From CAYXDO01 sp964463485 (GTDB lineage Bacteria > Myxococcota > Kuafuiibacteriia > Kuafuiibacteriales > Kuafuiibacteriaceae), in contig CAYXDO010000049.1 in the NCBI GenBank assembly GCA_964463485.1, positions 1-64,000 of the forward strand: a stretch of DNA of 64,000 nt, given 5' to 3'. Positions within the stretch are counted from its first letter, which is position 1; each line of letters starts with the position of its first letter. A program made the position numbers and the translations under genes. Below the pieces are notes generated by a model. The model worked only from the letters and a program-made list of their open reading frames with translations, was not told the DNA's origin and made no database searches. This document shows positions 47,701 through 55,306 of this stretch, piece by piece.

Positions 47701-50672
47701 CGTCCGGCAGGCAAATTCAGGGTGTCGTCGACATAAACATAGACGTCGTTCGCAAACACCACGTCTCTAGCCTGGTCCGCTTCGAGCTCGGCCATGAACG
47801 AGTAGCCGCTCGCTGGAGGCAACGGCGCCGAAAAAGTCGCGGGCGTTTCGAATTCGCTCACGTGCGCCCGGATCGTGGTCAGCACGCTCGCGTCATTGGC
47901 GGAGAAGGCCGCCGCGTTCGATCCGAAAAACAAGCTCGTGCGCCGGCCCGACGCATTCGCGCTCGAAACGAGCTTCGGTCCCGGGGCGGTGAAATCGACG
48001 GACACGCCTGGACTCGGCGCGGTCATGACGACGTCCGAGAATACGTAAGTCTCCTGCCAAACCGTGTCGACGCTGCGGTCCACGGAGATCAGCCCGGCCT
48101 TTTCGAGGCGGACACTCACCAGGCCGCCGCCGTTCACGAGCAGGTCGAAGGACCCGTCGAGGCGAGTCAGCGTCGTGCCGACGTCGGGCTGCCCGGGCAC
48201 GCTCACGAGCGCCCCAACGACCGGAGTTTCGTCCGCGAGCAACGCGCGGCCACGCAACAGCAGAGCCCTGCGCGGGTTCACGGCGCCAGCGAGTGCGACC
48301 TGGATCGGGTTCGAGCCTTCGATGAGGAAGCGATTGGCTTCGTATACCGAGGTCGCCACCGTCAGATCGATCGGAGGCGCGACGAGCGCCGGATCGACCG
48401 GCACCCGAACGACCTCGAGGTCGAACGACTGGAGCCCAAAGGAGCCCGCGAGGTCGGTCACGCGAAGCACGACCGGGTGGGTGCCGACCTGAGTTTCACT
48501 CGCCACGAAAGAAACCGTATCCCCGCTGACCTCTAGCCCGACTGGCCCGAGGTCGACCGAGTAGCTCAGCGGGTCATTCGGATCGAGATCTTCGGCCGCG
48601 AGCACGTAATCGAGGCGCTGGCCGACGGCGGCGTGGCGGGGCGCGATCGAGACGAAGTGCGGTGGCCGATTGGGCTGAACGACGTGAACCGAGAAGGTCT
48701 GGAGCGTGGAGGCCCCATGAGTATCGGTCACGCGCAAGACGAACGAGAAGTCACCGGCCGAGTCCGGAGTCCACGACAGAAGGCTGCCAGCCAGGCTCAC
48801 TCCGGCGGGCGCGGTCTCGAGCGAGAGGGTCGCGAGGTCTCCGAGGTCCGGGTCGAAGATCGCGACCGAATAGGTCAGAAGCTCGCCCACCGAGCCCGAG
48901 GTCGGAGGCGCCGAGACGATCTGCGGCTCATCGTTTTGGCCCAGGACCGTGATCGTCGCGCTCGCCTCGTCCTCCAAGACTCCGTCGGTGACGACGAAGC
49001 GCAGCGTCACGATCCCTTCGAAGTCGGCTGTCGTCCTGAGTCTTAGCGACCCATCGAAGCCCGCCTCGGCCGTAGCCACCGCAGGCGCAATAGATGTAAT
49101 CCTGGCCAGCAGGAGGACGTCGAGGTCGGCATCCTCCGCACGCTCGAGCAACCCCGGCGGGGGCACGACGAGCTCGGTGTCTTCGAGCATCACATACGAC
49201 TGATCGGAAGCGACCGGCGCGTCGGGCACGGGATCGACGACGACAGTCACGATCGAGGTCGATTCGGCAACCCCGTCGGTGATCGTGGCTTCGAAGTCGA
49301 GGATTCCGTGAAAATTCGGCGGGAGGCTCAGGACGAGCGTGCTTCCGACCTGAGTGACTGCGCCCTGACTCGGCTGAGTGAAGCGAAGGATCGAGAGAGC
49401 GTCCCAGTCGAAGTCATTCTCGAGCGGCGCGATCACGACGTCCCCAGCGTCTTCCAGAACCCGCACCAAGTCCGCATTCGCGCTGGGGCTCAGGTTCGCT
49501 ATGTTGGCCATGGTCGTCGCCGTGTCCGACGCGCCGAGCGGGTCGGTCACCAACACCGCGACTGGGTACACGCCGTCGTTGGGGAACGTATGCGTGGGCG
49601 TCGCTCCGGTCGCATCGTCGAAGACACCATCCGCGTCGAGGTCCCACGCAAAGCTCAAAGGCCCGCCTTCGCGATCGGTGGCGCCCAACGCCGACAACGT
49701 GATCGGTTGGCCTTCATTAGCTGAGTAGGGTCCGCCAGCGTGAGCGATCGGGGGTTGGTTCCAGCCGTCTTCGAACGTGACGGTGGCGTCTTGACCGAGC
49801 TCCACGTCGCGGCCGAAGAGCACTCCACGAAGGGACGCCTTTTGTCTCATTCGGGCCGTTCCATTGGCCACGAGGACAACGGCGCGGACCGTTGCCTCTT
49901 GGCCGAAGGTCGCAGCCTCAGGGTTCGCGTCGAGATTCCCGCTCGCTCCGTTCTGGCCGTGGACCTCGAGACGAAAGTCCTTTGCCGTCAAACTTCCCCC
50001 CGGAGCGACGCCCAGAAAGCTCTTCGCACCCGGCAACAGCCGACCCGCAATACGGACCTCGACGGGTCCCATCGCCTCGACCCGGGACTCCTCTCCGAGC
50101 TCGAGCTCCGCGAAGTGAAACGTCCCAGAGTCCAGCCCAGGATCCAGCTCCAGCACCGACCTCTGCCGAAGTCGAATCTCTCCATAGGACCCCGGCGAGA
50201 GCCTCTCCCGGCCGTTCTGAGACAGCGTAAGGTCTCGAGTCCCGGGTGTGATCGGAGAGAGTAGAGGAAGAGGCGGCAGCGTCGAGGGGAACGGGTGGAC
50301 CTGACCGAAGGTCTCGTACCCAGAGGTCGTCAGGGTCGTGGTGTAAACGTCACCGACCGCTGTATGTTGTCGCAGCAAGACCGTCGCCGCCACCAAGTCA
50401 TAGGCCGTATCGATGCTCGCGGATTGGCCCAACATCAGCCTGGCGTCGTCACAGAGCAGTTGTTGAGCCGGCCCGCTGCGAATCACCCCGACGTCTCCGC
50501 CTCGAACCGAGGCCCCCTGCCTCAGACACGAGCTGTTTTCAGAAAGGAGCACGAATTCCGATAGGTTCGGGGTGGCGCTCAATCCAGAGTATGAAACGCT
50601 CGATGTAGGGGGGGGGTAGTGACTTATCTTCCCTGTCGCTACAGCCGGCCTCCGCGCCGAGCAGGCAGACAA
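41778..50672 (-). CDS. giant surface protein: PKD, cadherin-like, NHL, Rhs-like, metallopeptidase
   Basis: A 2,964-residue frame. Approximate order: N-terminal beta-helix-like part (80-300); PKD (305-391); cadherin/Ig-like repeats (392-760); carboxypeptidase-regulatory-like (800-870); Rhs/teneurin-type segment (MDFVWDGKDAYGRSLQGG, near 1160); first NHL-like segment (about 1285-1345); lectin-like and Ig-like domains; NHL repeats (about 1800-2055, for example GAIYVADTGHHRVRRIG); a vestigial YD-like part (2080-2155); thermolysin/fungalysin-type propeptide (2365-2430); PepSY-like (2480-2545); peptidase with zinc motif HEAAH (2712-2716) and Glu in KEGIAH about 35 residues later. The nominal start is TTG at 50672. 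The true signal peptide is probably in another frame, beginning at GTG 50706, separated by a nine-C tract. Confidence 0.82.
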   Translation of the reverse strand: MSACSARRPAVATGKISHYPPPTSSVSYSGLSATPNLSEFVLLSENSSCLRQGASVRGGDVGVIRSGPAQQLLCDDARLMLGQSASIDTAYDLVAATVLLRQHTAVGDVYTTTLTTSGYETFGQVHPFPSTLPPLPLLSPITPGTRDLTLSQNGRERLSPGSYGEIRLRQRSVLELDPGLDSGTFHFAELELGEESRVEAMGPVEVRIAGRLLPGAKSFLGVAPGGSLTAKDFRLEVHGQNGASGNLDANPEAATFGQEATVRAVVLVANGTARMRQKASLRGVLFGRDVELGQDATVTFEDGWNQPPIAHAGGPYSANEGQPITLSALGATDREGGPLSFAWDLDADGVFDDATGATPTHTFPNDGVYPVAVLVTDPLGASDTATTMANIANLSPSANADLVRVLEDAGDVVIAPLENDFDWDALSILRFTQPSQGAVTQVGSTLVLSLPPNFHGILDFEATITDGVAESTSIVTVVVDPVPDAPVASDQSYVMLEDTELVVPPPGLLERAEDADLDVLLLARITSIAPAVATAEAGFDGSLRLRTTADFEGIVTLRFVVTDGVLEDEASATITVLGQNDEPQIVSAPPTSGSVGELLTYSVAIFDPDLGDLATLSLETAPAGVSLAGSLLSWTPDSAGDFSFVLRVTDTHGASTLQTFSVHVVQPNRPPHFVSIAPRHAAVGQRLDYVLAAEDLDPNDPLSYSVDLGPVGLEVSGDTVSFVASETQVGTHPVVLRVTDLAGSFGLQSFDLEVVRVPVDPALVAPPIDLTVATSVYEANRFLIEGSNPIQVALAGAVNPRRALLLRGRALLADETPVVGALVSVPGQPDVGTTLTRLDGSFDLLVNGGGLVSVRLEKAGLISVDRSVDTVWQETYVFSDVVMTAPSPGVSVDFTAPGPKLVSSANASGRRTSLFFGSNAAAFSANDASVLTTIRAHVSEFETPATFSAPLPPASGYSFMAELEADQARDVVFANDVYVYVDDTLNLPAGRAVPAGSYRRDLHQWVPAADGRTIRVLGTNGFGLAEVDTDGDGLADEGVGPEERQVLASLYPNPAGVWRVPVGHFSTWAFGFSTGGPADSAPPVKGDPVSPEATEEVIERSIELTNTSFRLVYQSDRVVGFTAPRTLEIPVSGVNLPVSLDKIDAEIFVAGRRITQTFGPAADQKMDFVWDGKDAYGRSLQGGQPVRIRVSYEYPGTAYVQNPTSFLSTFAQALGRSDFVLQTSAPSKVALVQEWRGTIGGWDARSQGLGGWWLDVHHVYDPGARILYEGNGTTRKASALGLYSETVAGTGNPASTGDGGPAVDADIFNPVSVVSAPDGTVYFAEGGSGKVRKIATDGTISTILSPAAGLRTPLLQNGNAERPLSGGLIPGWTQSFGTWSLGTSNPAPFEGAQYFEATDPSTAFLTQEIDLSPYAAAIDGGSAEVALSGTLAARNGSLASASVFFLDEFDTAIDGFALGQVGSLDGWKTESDQRFVPVGARKAVVFLQGESNGGFPPVPSEPVFITVPEVVACENQTYAYNVQAVNSGGINVDELRLNRAPPAADILLQYLPSQQRRGGALMWWGPTTLGKHPIEIEAIDDFDGSVLQTFEIDVVPCPTGPIITSNPVTRATPDHRYYYDVDGIFGNAFDFRLLEKPNYLNIDSTGFLHWFWDPTQDDIGTHRVVVEARMYEDLGIFTTTQTYDLVVDADQPPLCYPHGMWDHPPTNPVGLKRCSVVSLIGYQPTGPEFSFVQAPLGATIDPVTGIIEWDESSALPDVYTFEVAVGDRGTLTFYDSVPWPAGGPVEVMFDAFSLDLVGGGSASSEPAGLAVTQDGSVLVADKGAGLVLAIRPSGNVETIAGGGSVLGDGGPAASASLDSPTGIAVGPDGAIYVADTGHHRVRRIGTDGVISTLAGIGSGGFGGDGGAASQAQLDSPKGVAVDGFGAVYVADTNNHRVRRVGADGNIETFAGSGVEGFAGDGAPAGLAALNAPEGVAVGKDGAIFVADTANDAVRVVGMDAKIETVMGGPTATEDGFLPASRVKVVAPKSVWVAPDNDTSLFVADSGQSAVRRVALPWKGFDYVGALAVDIDARQYLFDALGKHIATKSASTATTQYTIVYGPGGYLSHVVDPSGIRITLERDGSGVLVGFIDSEGHRDTATVDADSYLVETSGVLFHYKEGGVLLRAGEFVFHPNPDSAPLLKVPGIQALGATSIEPCFVPLGIRIVPEFDSGALLALAEAPGYGETYAFVVFGAMLVDETVHADAKILPLSPRSLSSVTPGVLSFQWDATNWVDGTLLVATPGEHHVAIELQLLRLANLPSGTEERTIVAQASVEGIVKVTTPTDACSEWLTVAPSFAGTPDGFVRVNGNATPMRPMARFVTGVPKVIFGELGGRIPGDRIESVREFVRGHPRLFGATGGGVLPDSLSLLSEQDIGGLVRLVVGQSSGGRAVFGRRLVATFDSTDQLVTLIGRTSTELPTGPFEEDVDIGAALAIARNAVVDPTDSVSQIGLERRVLAEDMDGKLVPSYQIAIDTVGSQRYRVVVSAVTGEVLYRRDLSDAETALARVHELDAARIESNTPGDGFAGSRDPVELDTSIRVRTPGPYEFYKLEEGIISETFFFADEGTEGLWVSQDLRLPSTLAGIGIQEAQDATTWYRQVQRFWDAFGWMAGDGAAPLDLVIDEPQPEDDEGAGAIYNAPWILGIRDARIRFFREDDDHGLSAGSFYKGYHEAAHHLDNQLVDIDKSPEVMPATNLVMEHRMPHAVKEGIAHTATMLLDPYPVANDTAQVAVAVRCLLNVLTFNFHCRVGGGLGTFRKPRTHSGLDRPGAMWEPDPWRADWPDCRLDDNPASCHRVGLPPAEPSTFVWSGPDSVIGTQLMLGTVHLDLWETAAQSFHGLHGEGAASAIAAALPRVIMGALLFVDAHPSFHDWMAALGISALLVGGIDPANWADFLSIVREVFGRHGIDEALGSFCGSHEALCQ
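50608..50616. repeat. nine-G tract (C on coding strand), candidate phase switch
   Basis: It lies about 30 codons after GTG 50706. Upstream of it a lipoprotein signal (KISHLLVCLLGAEAGCSD) is in one frame; downstream the 2,964-residue frame is in another. Losing one base (nine to eight) would join them. Confidence 0.8.
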
Positions 50673-50725
50673 GGAGGTGGCTGATTTTGCTCTGGCTTCT
50701 GTTCACGGCTCCCGACCCAGGCCGC

Positions 50726-50754
50726 AGAATCTCACCCGTTGGACCGGGCGTCAA
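50726..50754 (-). promoter_or_regulatory. candidate promoter of the giant gene
   Basis: On the minus strand TTGACG (50754-50749), 17 bases, then GATTCT (50731-50726). It stands about 20 bases before GTG 50706, the proposed start of the signal peptide. Confidence 0.4.
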
Positions 50755-50892
50755 GCCGCATTTTTGCGGAGTTTGCCGGGCCGCCACACACACTCCGGGA
50801 CAGGGCTGGAATTGTCCGCCCGCAGAACAGGGCAGGCAGCCGGAGTCAAAGTCGGGGTCGGGGTGGGCCCTCGCCATCGGAAAGGGCGCCGT

Positions 50893-51436
50893 CCGCAGCC
50901 TGCTGCCGTTCGGTGACTCGGTCTGGGCAGTGCTACCTTGGGAAGGCCGGCTGGTTCGCTTGGTGCCCAGATGAGTATACTTTCACGCGCCAAGCGCGCC
51001 CGAGCTCAGCTTCGATGACTCACTCCGAAGCTGCGGCAATTTCCGCCTCTAGCGCTCGCAGCGAAGCCAAGGCGTCGCGCACGTCCGACGCATCGATTCC
51101 GGGCCCAACCCTCGTGCGTACGTCGAGAAATCGTCGCTCGAACCTGGCCAGCTCGGACGGCTCGACTTTGGCGCTCGACGCGCGGATCCGAGCGAGAACA
51201 CCCTTCAGACGCTCCTCCAAAAATCGTTCGCCTTCGAATGAACCCAGATCCAGCTCTGCCAAGGCACGGCGGGCCGCCACTTCGTCTCGAGCGGCCACCG
51301 CGTCTCGCAGCCTTCGTCCGACTTCGGCCGTCGAAGGCACCAACAACAGGTCCGAAAGCTCGAGCCCACGGGAACGTAATTCCGCGCTGACGGTCGTTCG
51401 GACGGCATCTGCGGCCAGGGCCTTCGCCGGCCGCCG
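50893..51436. repeat. ~540-bp direct repeat, copy 3
   Basis: The matching copy of 39503-40046, in the same orientation. Here it is the genuine 3' end of the kinase gene. Its left flank (CCATCGGAAAGG then GCGCCGTCCGC) also resembles the 121-bp unit near 36650-36888, as if two repeat types met here. Confidence 0.9.
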
Positions 51437-53680
51437 TTCCGCCGACGAACCGCGGCGGAGCCCCACCGGAAGCGACTTCGACTTCACCCTCGCCCATGGC
51501 TTGGTGCTCTCCTGGGCCACTGTCGCCGTCGGTGAAAAAACGGCCGAAGCCTCTCGATCCACCTCTGACGCGACCTCGAGTCGCGGAGCTGCGCTCGCCT
51601 CCACACTGGGCGCGGGCTCAGCAGCCAACTCGACCGGCGCTCTCTGCCCCAACAACTTCGCGCCCAAGAGTACGATCGCGATCGACGCCAAGCACACCGT
51701 AAGAGCCGCGATCAACCGAGCGAGCCGGCCCCTCGGAGCCGCGATGACACGAGTCGCGGCTCCTACCCCAGCCAAGAGCTCGACCGACGCGAGCGCCTCC
51801 GAGGCAGTCGGCCGGTCCCTGACCTCTCGGCACAACATCGCCGTGATGAGCGGCCCCAATGGACCCGCACGTTCGCTGACCACCGGCGCTCCCGACAGCC
51901 TCCGCTCAGCCACCTGCCGCGCCGGCCCCGTGAATGGCCCGGCTCCGTCCAGCATGTAGATCGCCAACAGCCCAACCGAATAGATATCCGTTGGTGCACC
52001 AACGATCTCTGGATTTTGAAGCTGTTCTGGGGACAAGAACCGAAGCGTGCCGACCACGTCGCCGGCGCGCGTGAGGCGGGTAGACTCGCTCTCCGTCGGC
52101 AGAGCGACCCCGAAGTCGAGCACCTTCACCCGACCGTCGTCGAGCTTCATCACGTTGGCCGGCGATAGGTCGCGATGCACGTAGCCCGCCGCATGAACCT
52201 CCTCCAGGGTGGCCAGCACCGAACGAATGATCGGGGCGACCTCGTCCAGCGGCAACGGCCCACGATCTTCGACGATCCCGCGCACGGTCTTGCCGCGCAA
52301 GAGCTCCATCACCATGTAGAGGCGACCGTCGGGTGTGGATCCGCGGTCGATGACCTTCACCAAGCCCTGGTGACTCAACTTCGTCAGCGCGTCGATCTCG
52401 CGGCGAAAACGCTCGTGGGCCCTTCGATGGGTTGCCGGCGTGTGGAGGATCTTGAGCGCGTAGGTCTCGCCGGAGTCCTCACGCACGGCTTTGAAAACCT
52501 CCCCAAAGCCGCCACGGCCGATCGACGCCTGAATTCGATACTCACCGAAGCGAATCGCCGTCTCGTCCTCCTCCGGCGCCGTTGTTTCGCTCTCTTCGGG
52601 CTTGGCATCCCGTGGCTGCGCTCGCTGAGGATCGGGCGCCGTCACGGAGTCAGCCCGTGCCTTCGTGGGCTCGCTCGATCCGGCGGACTCCGACGACAGC
52701 AGCGACGGCACCGCGACTGCATCGGGCACGTCCGCATTCTCTTCAGGGACCGCAAACAACGCGCTCAAGGGGCTCCGCGCCTTCGGTCGACCGCCTTGAC
52801 GCAGACCCGCCATGACCTCGACGAGTGTGTCGCGAGGATCGAGATCGTCACGACTCGCGATCGCTGCGAGCAGCGCACGCCGAAGCTCGAGGGCGCTCTT
52901 CGTGCGGCCCTCGCGCTGAGCGACGAGGGCGCGGGAGATGGGTGTAATCAGGTCGGGCGGGAGACCCGACGGCAGCTCGACCGGCTGTCCCGCGATCACC
53001 TTGCGCCGCAAGGACTCGGAGGCCATCGGATTCTCACCCGAGAGGACCCGAACCAGCACGAGCCCGAGCGCAAAAATATCCGCGCGCGGATCCGCGACCT
53101 CCCCGCGATGCTGCTCGGGCGCCATCCACTCCAGCTTCCCCTTCGAAATGCCCACCTTCGTTCGCGCTTGGCGAGCGTGCGCGAGCGCGATCCCGAAGTC
53201 CGCGAGCTTCACGTCCCCGGCAAAGGAAACCAACACGTTCTCCGGGCTCACGTCCCGATGCACGACACCCAATGAACGTCCGTCACCGTCTTTCGCGGAG
53301 TGGGCATGCTCCAGCGCACGCGCGAGCTCGGAGACTATGAACAACGCCGCTGTCTCGGGGAGCAACTCGCGCCGCTCGGCGCGCTGATCTTCGAGCGTCG
53401 AAAGATCGACGCCGTCGATCAACTCGAGCGCCTGGAAGGGCGCCCCGTCTAGCTCGCCAAAGTCGAGCAGCGAGACGATGTTCCCGTGTGAGAGCTGGGA
53501 AAGAATTCGGGCCTCATCCAAGAACCCAGCCACGAGCTCGGGATCGTCGAGACTCTCTCGGAGAAGCCGCTTGATGGCTACTCGCCGTGAGAACCCAAAC
53601 GCCCCGTGTGATGTCGCCTCGTAGAGGTCCGCCATCCCCCCCCGCTGGATCAGCCGGACCAACTCGTAGCGGGATGCCAC
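51020..53680 (-). CDS. Ser/Thr kinase with two kinase domains
   Basis: An 886-residue protein with two complete Hanks-type domains. Domain 1 (about 4-285): RGGMADLYEA, VAIKRL, HRDVSPEN near 142, DFGIAL. Domain 2 (about 373-640): GRGGFGEVFKA, YALKIL, HRDLSPAN near 500, DFGVAL, FLSPEQ. A Pro/Glu-rich linker joins them. One membrane segment follows (about 650-672), then a helical C-terminal domain whose last part is duplicated twice elsewhere in the window. The start is GTG with no ribosome binding site; a TATAGC box lies 8 bases upstream. It is divergent from an FHA/sigma-54 activator, a likely partner. Double-kinase proteins are uncommon; one domain may regulate the other. Confidence 0.93.
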   Translation of the reverse strand: MASRYELVRLIQRGGMADLYEATSHGAFGFSRRVAIKRLLRESLDDPELVAGFLDEARILSQLSHGNIVSLLDFGELDGAPFQALELIDGVDLSTLEDQRAERRELLPETAALFIVSELARALEHAHSAKDGDGRSLGVVHRDVSPENVLVSFAGDVKLADFGIALAHARQARTKVGISKGKLEWMAPEQHRGEVADPRADIFALGLVLVRVLSGENPMASESLRRKVIAGQPVELPSGLPPDLITPISRALVAQREGRTKSALELRRALLAAIASRDDLDPRDTLVEVMAGLRQGGRPKARSPLSALFAVPEENADVPDAVAVPSLLSSESAGSSEPTKARADSVTAPDPQRAQPRDAKPEESETTAPEEDETAIRFGEYRIQASIGRGGFGEVFKAVREDSGETYALKILHTPATHRRAHERFRREIDALTKLSHQGLVKVIDRGSTPDGRLYMVMELLRGKTVRGIVEDRGPLPLDEVAPIIRSVLATLEEVHAAGYVHRDLSPANVMKLDDGRVKVLDFGVALPTESESTRLTRAGDVVGTLRFLSPEQLQNPEIVGAPTDIYSVGLLAIYMLDGAGPFTGPARQVAERRLSGAPVVSERAGPLGPLITAMLCREVRDRPTASEALASVELLAGVGAATRVIAAPRGRLARLIAALTVCLASIAIVLLGAKLLGQRAPVELAAEPAPSVEASAAPRLEVASEVDREASAVFSPTATVAQESTKPWARVKSKSLPVGLRRGSSAERRPAKALAADAVRTTVSAELRSRGLELSDLLLVPSTAEVGRRLRDAVAARDEVAARRALAELDLGSFEGERFLEERLKGVLARIRASSAKVEPSELARFERRFLDVRTRVGPGIDASDVRDALASLRALEAEIAAASE

Positions 53681-53688
53681 AAAGAGAG

Positions 53689-53694
53689 GCTATA
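53689..53694 (-). promoter_or_regulatory. candidate -10 box for a leaderless kinase transcript
   Basis: Reading on the minus strand, TATAGC stands 8 bases before the GTG at 53680. The surrounding 53690-53706 is AT-rich and could serve both divergent genes. Confidence 0.4.
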
Positions 53695-53763
53695 CACATT
53701 TATAGGACGAGAGATCGGCAACTCGTCCTGGCGCAGAAGGCCTCCGTCTCGTACCGTCTCGCG

Positions 53764-55116
53764 GTGTCCAGAACCGTAGCTCACCACGTGCCGACCGTGC
53801 CGGTCCGACGCCTTCGTGTCGATGTCCTCGATGGCCCCGACGCGGGAAAAAGCCACATCGCCTCCGCGGACGTCATCACGCTCGGCACCGCGCCAGGCAA
53901 CGATCTCATCCTCACCGACCCCACCGTGTCCGGCTATCACCTGGAGCTCCGGTGCGAGGACAACAAGATCACACTCGTCGACCACGGCTCCACGAACGGC
54001 ACGGCGCTCGGAGGCGTGCGCCTCGAACGCGCGTCGATCCCCCCAGGAACCCTGCTCAAACTCGGCCGGACCGAGATCCGAGTCGACGACGAAGGGACCG
54101 TCGACTGCGAAATCCTCGGCGGCGATCACCTGGGCGCCGTGCGCGGCCGCTCTTCGGTCATGCGCAGACTCCTCGCAACCCTGGAGCGCGCCGCGCGAAG
54201 TGATACTTCCGTCCTCCTCCTCGGAGAGACCGGGACTGGCAAAGAAGTCCTCGCCCGCGCCCTCCACGAAGCCAGCCCCCGCCGGGACCACCCATTCGAA
54301 ACCGTCGACTGCGGGGCCTTGATCCCCACACTCACCGCAAGTGAGCTGTTCGGACACGAACGCGGTGCCTTCACCGGCGCCGAACAACAACACATCGGAG
54401 CCTTCGAACGCGCCCAAGGCGGAACGGTCTTCCTCGATGAGATCGGAGAGCTCCCGCCCACGATCCAAGTAATGCTCCTCGGCGTCCTCGAACGACGAGT
54501 CATGAAACGGCTCGGGGGCAAGACGCCCATTCCCGTCGACGTCCGTGTCGTCGCGGCGACGAACCGGGATCTTCGTGAGGAGGTCAACAAAGGGACCTTC
54601 CGACAAGACTTGTACTACCGAATCGCGGTACTCATGCTAAGAGTACCGCCGCTTCGCGAACGGCTCGACGACATCCCCATACTCATCGAGCATTTCCTGC
54701 GGGAAGACGGCTACTCGGGACCCATCGAATCGGTGATCGGCCGCTCCGTGCTCTCCACTCTCTCGAGTCATCGCTGGCCCGGCAACGTCCGCGAGCTGCG
54801 AAACTTCGTGGAGGTCGCGCGCGCCATGGGTGAGGCGCCGCCTCTACATGAGTCTGTGGACGCGGAGTCCGCCCCGCACCAAGAGCCCGCCCCGGAGGGG
54901 CTCGCGGTCGACATATCGATCCGAGGGCTCGAGGCGCAGCGCCCGCTCTACAAGGAGCTTCGAGAGATTGTAGTTCGGAAATTCGAGGAGATTTTCCTCG
55001 ACCACCTCATGGAACGTACGAGAGGCAACGTCGCCAAGGCGGCTCGAGAGGCCGAGATGGATCGAAATTATCTGACTCAGCTCTTGCACCGGCACGGCAA
55101 GAAATCGAAGCCCTGA
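53764..55116 (+). CDS. FHA-containing sigma-54 activator
   Basis: GTG at 53764 gives 450 residues; the frame continues upstream to 53587, but that part is antisense to the kinase. An FHA domain (about 18-100; TLGTAPGNDL near 41, GYHLEL, STNGTA) is followed by the AAA+ domain with Walker A GETGTGKE near 154, GAFTGA near 201 and the Arg-finger region (FRQDLYYRIAVL). A Fis-type helix-turn-helix (NVAKAAREAEMDRNYLTQLL) ends it. Such proteins switch on sigma-54 promoters when the FHA domain binds a phosphothreonine. The divergent double kinase is the obvious candidate to provide it. Confidence 0.92.
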   Translation: MSRTVAHHVPTVPVRRLRVDVLDGPDAGKSHIASADVITLGTAPGNDLILTDPTVSGYHLELRCEDNKITLVDHGSTNGTALGGVRLERASIPPGTLLKLGRTEIRVDDEGTVDCEILGGDHLGAVRGRSSVMRRLLATLERAARSDTSVLLLGETGTGKEVLARALHEASPRRDHPFETVDCGALIPTLTASELFGHERGAFTGAEQQHIGAFERAQGGTVFLDEIGELPPTIQVMLLGVLERRVMKRLGGKTPIPVDVRVVAATNRDLREEVNKGTFRQDLYYRIAVLMLRVPPLRERLDDIPILIEHFLREDGYSGPIESVIGRSVLSTLSSHRWPGNVRELRNFVEVARAMGEAPPLHESVDAESAPHQEPAPEGLAVDISIRGLEAQRPLYKELREIVVRKFEEIFLDHLMERTRGNVAKAAREAEMDRNYLTQLLHRHGKKSKP

Positions 55117-55173
55117 GTCGTCGCTCGGCTCGAACCCGTCCCGTTCCCGGTCCACCGAGAGCACGGCAGTGGG

Positions 55174-55221
55174 CTTACGCAACTCCGTACCTGGAGCACA
55201 GGCATCCTGCCTGTGCGTAAG
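55174..55221. repeat. nested palindrome, REP-like
   Basis: The inner arms GCACAGGCA and TGCCTGTGC (55196-55204, 55208-55216) form a perfect 9-bp stem with a 3-base loop. Outer arms CTTACGC (55174-55180) and GCGTAAG (55215-55221) are also complementary. It lies between convergent genes and may end transcription from both. The rest of 55117-55306 shows no gene. Confidence 0.75.
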
Positions 55222-55306
55222 TCTCGCGGACGATCCAAGCCACCGCCGCAGCCGAACCGAGCCAACGCCAGCCGCCCTTGCCTGAAAAGGAGGCAGCCCT
55301 CAACGC

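Noticed and set aside
50739..51959. 406-residue plus-strand frame over the kinase tail
   Set aside because: It is Ser/Arg/Thr-rich antisense text of the kinase; only its first part (LLPFGDSVWAVLPW) may be a remnant of a real small gene.
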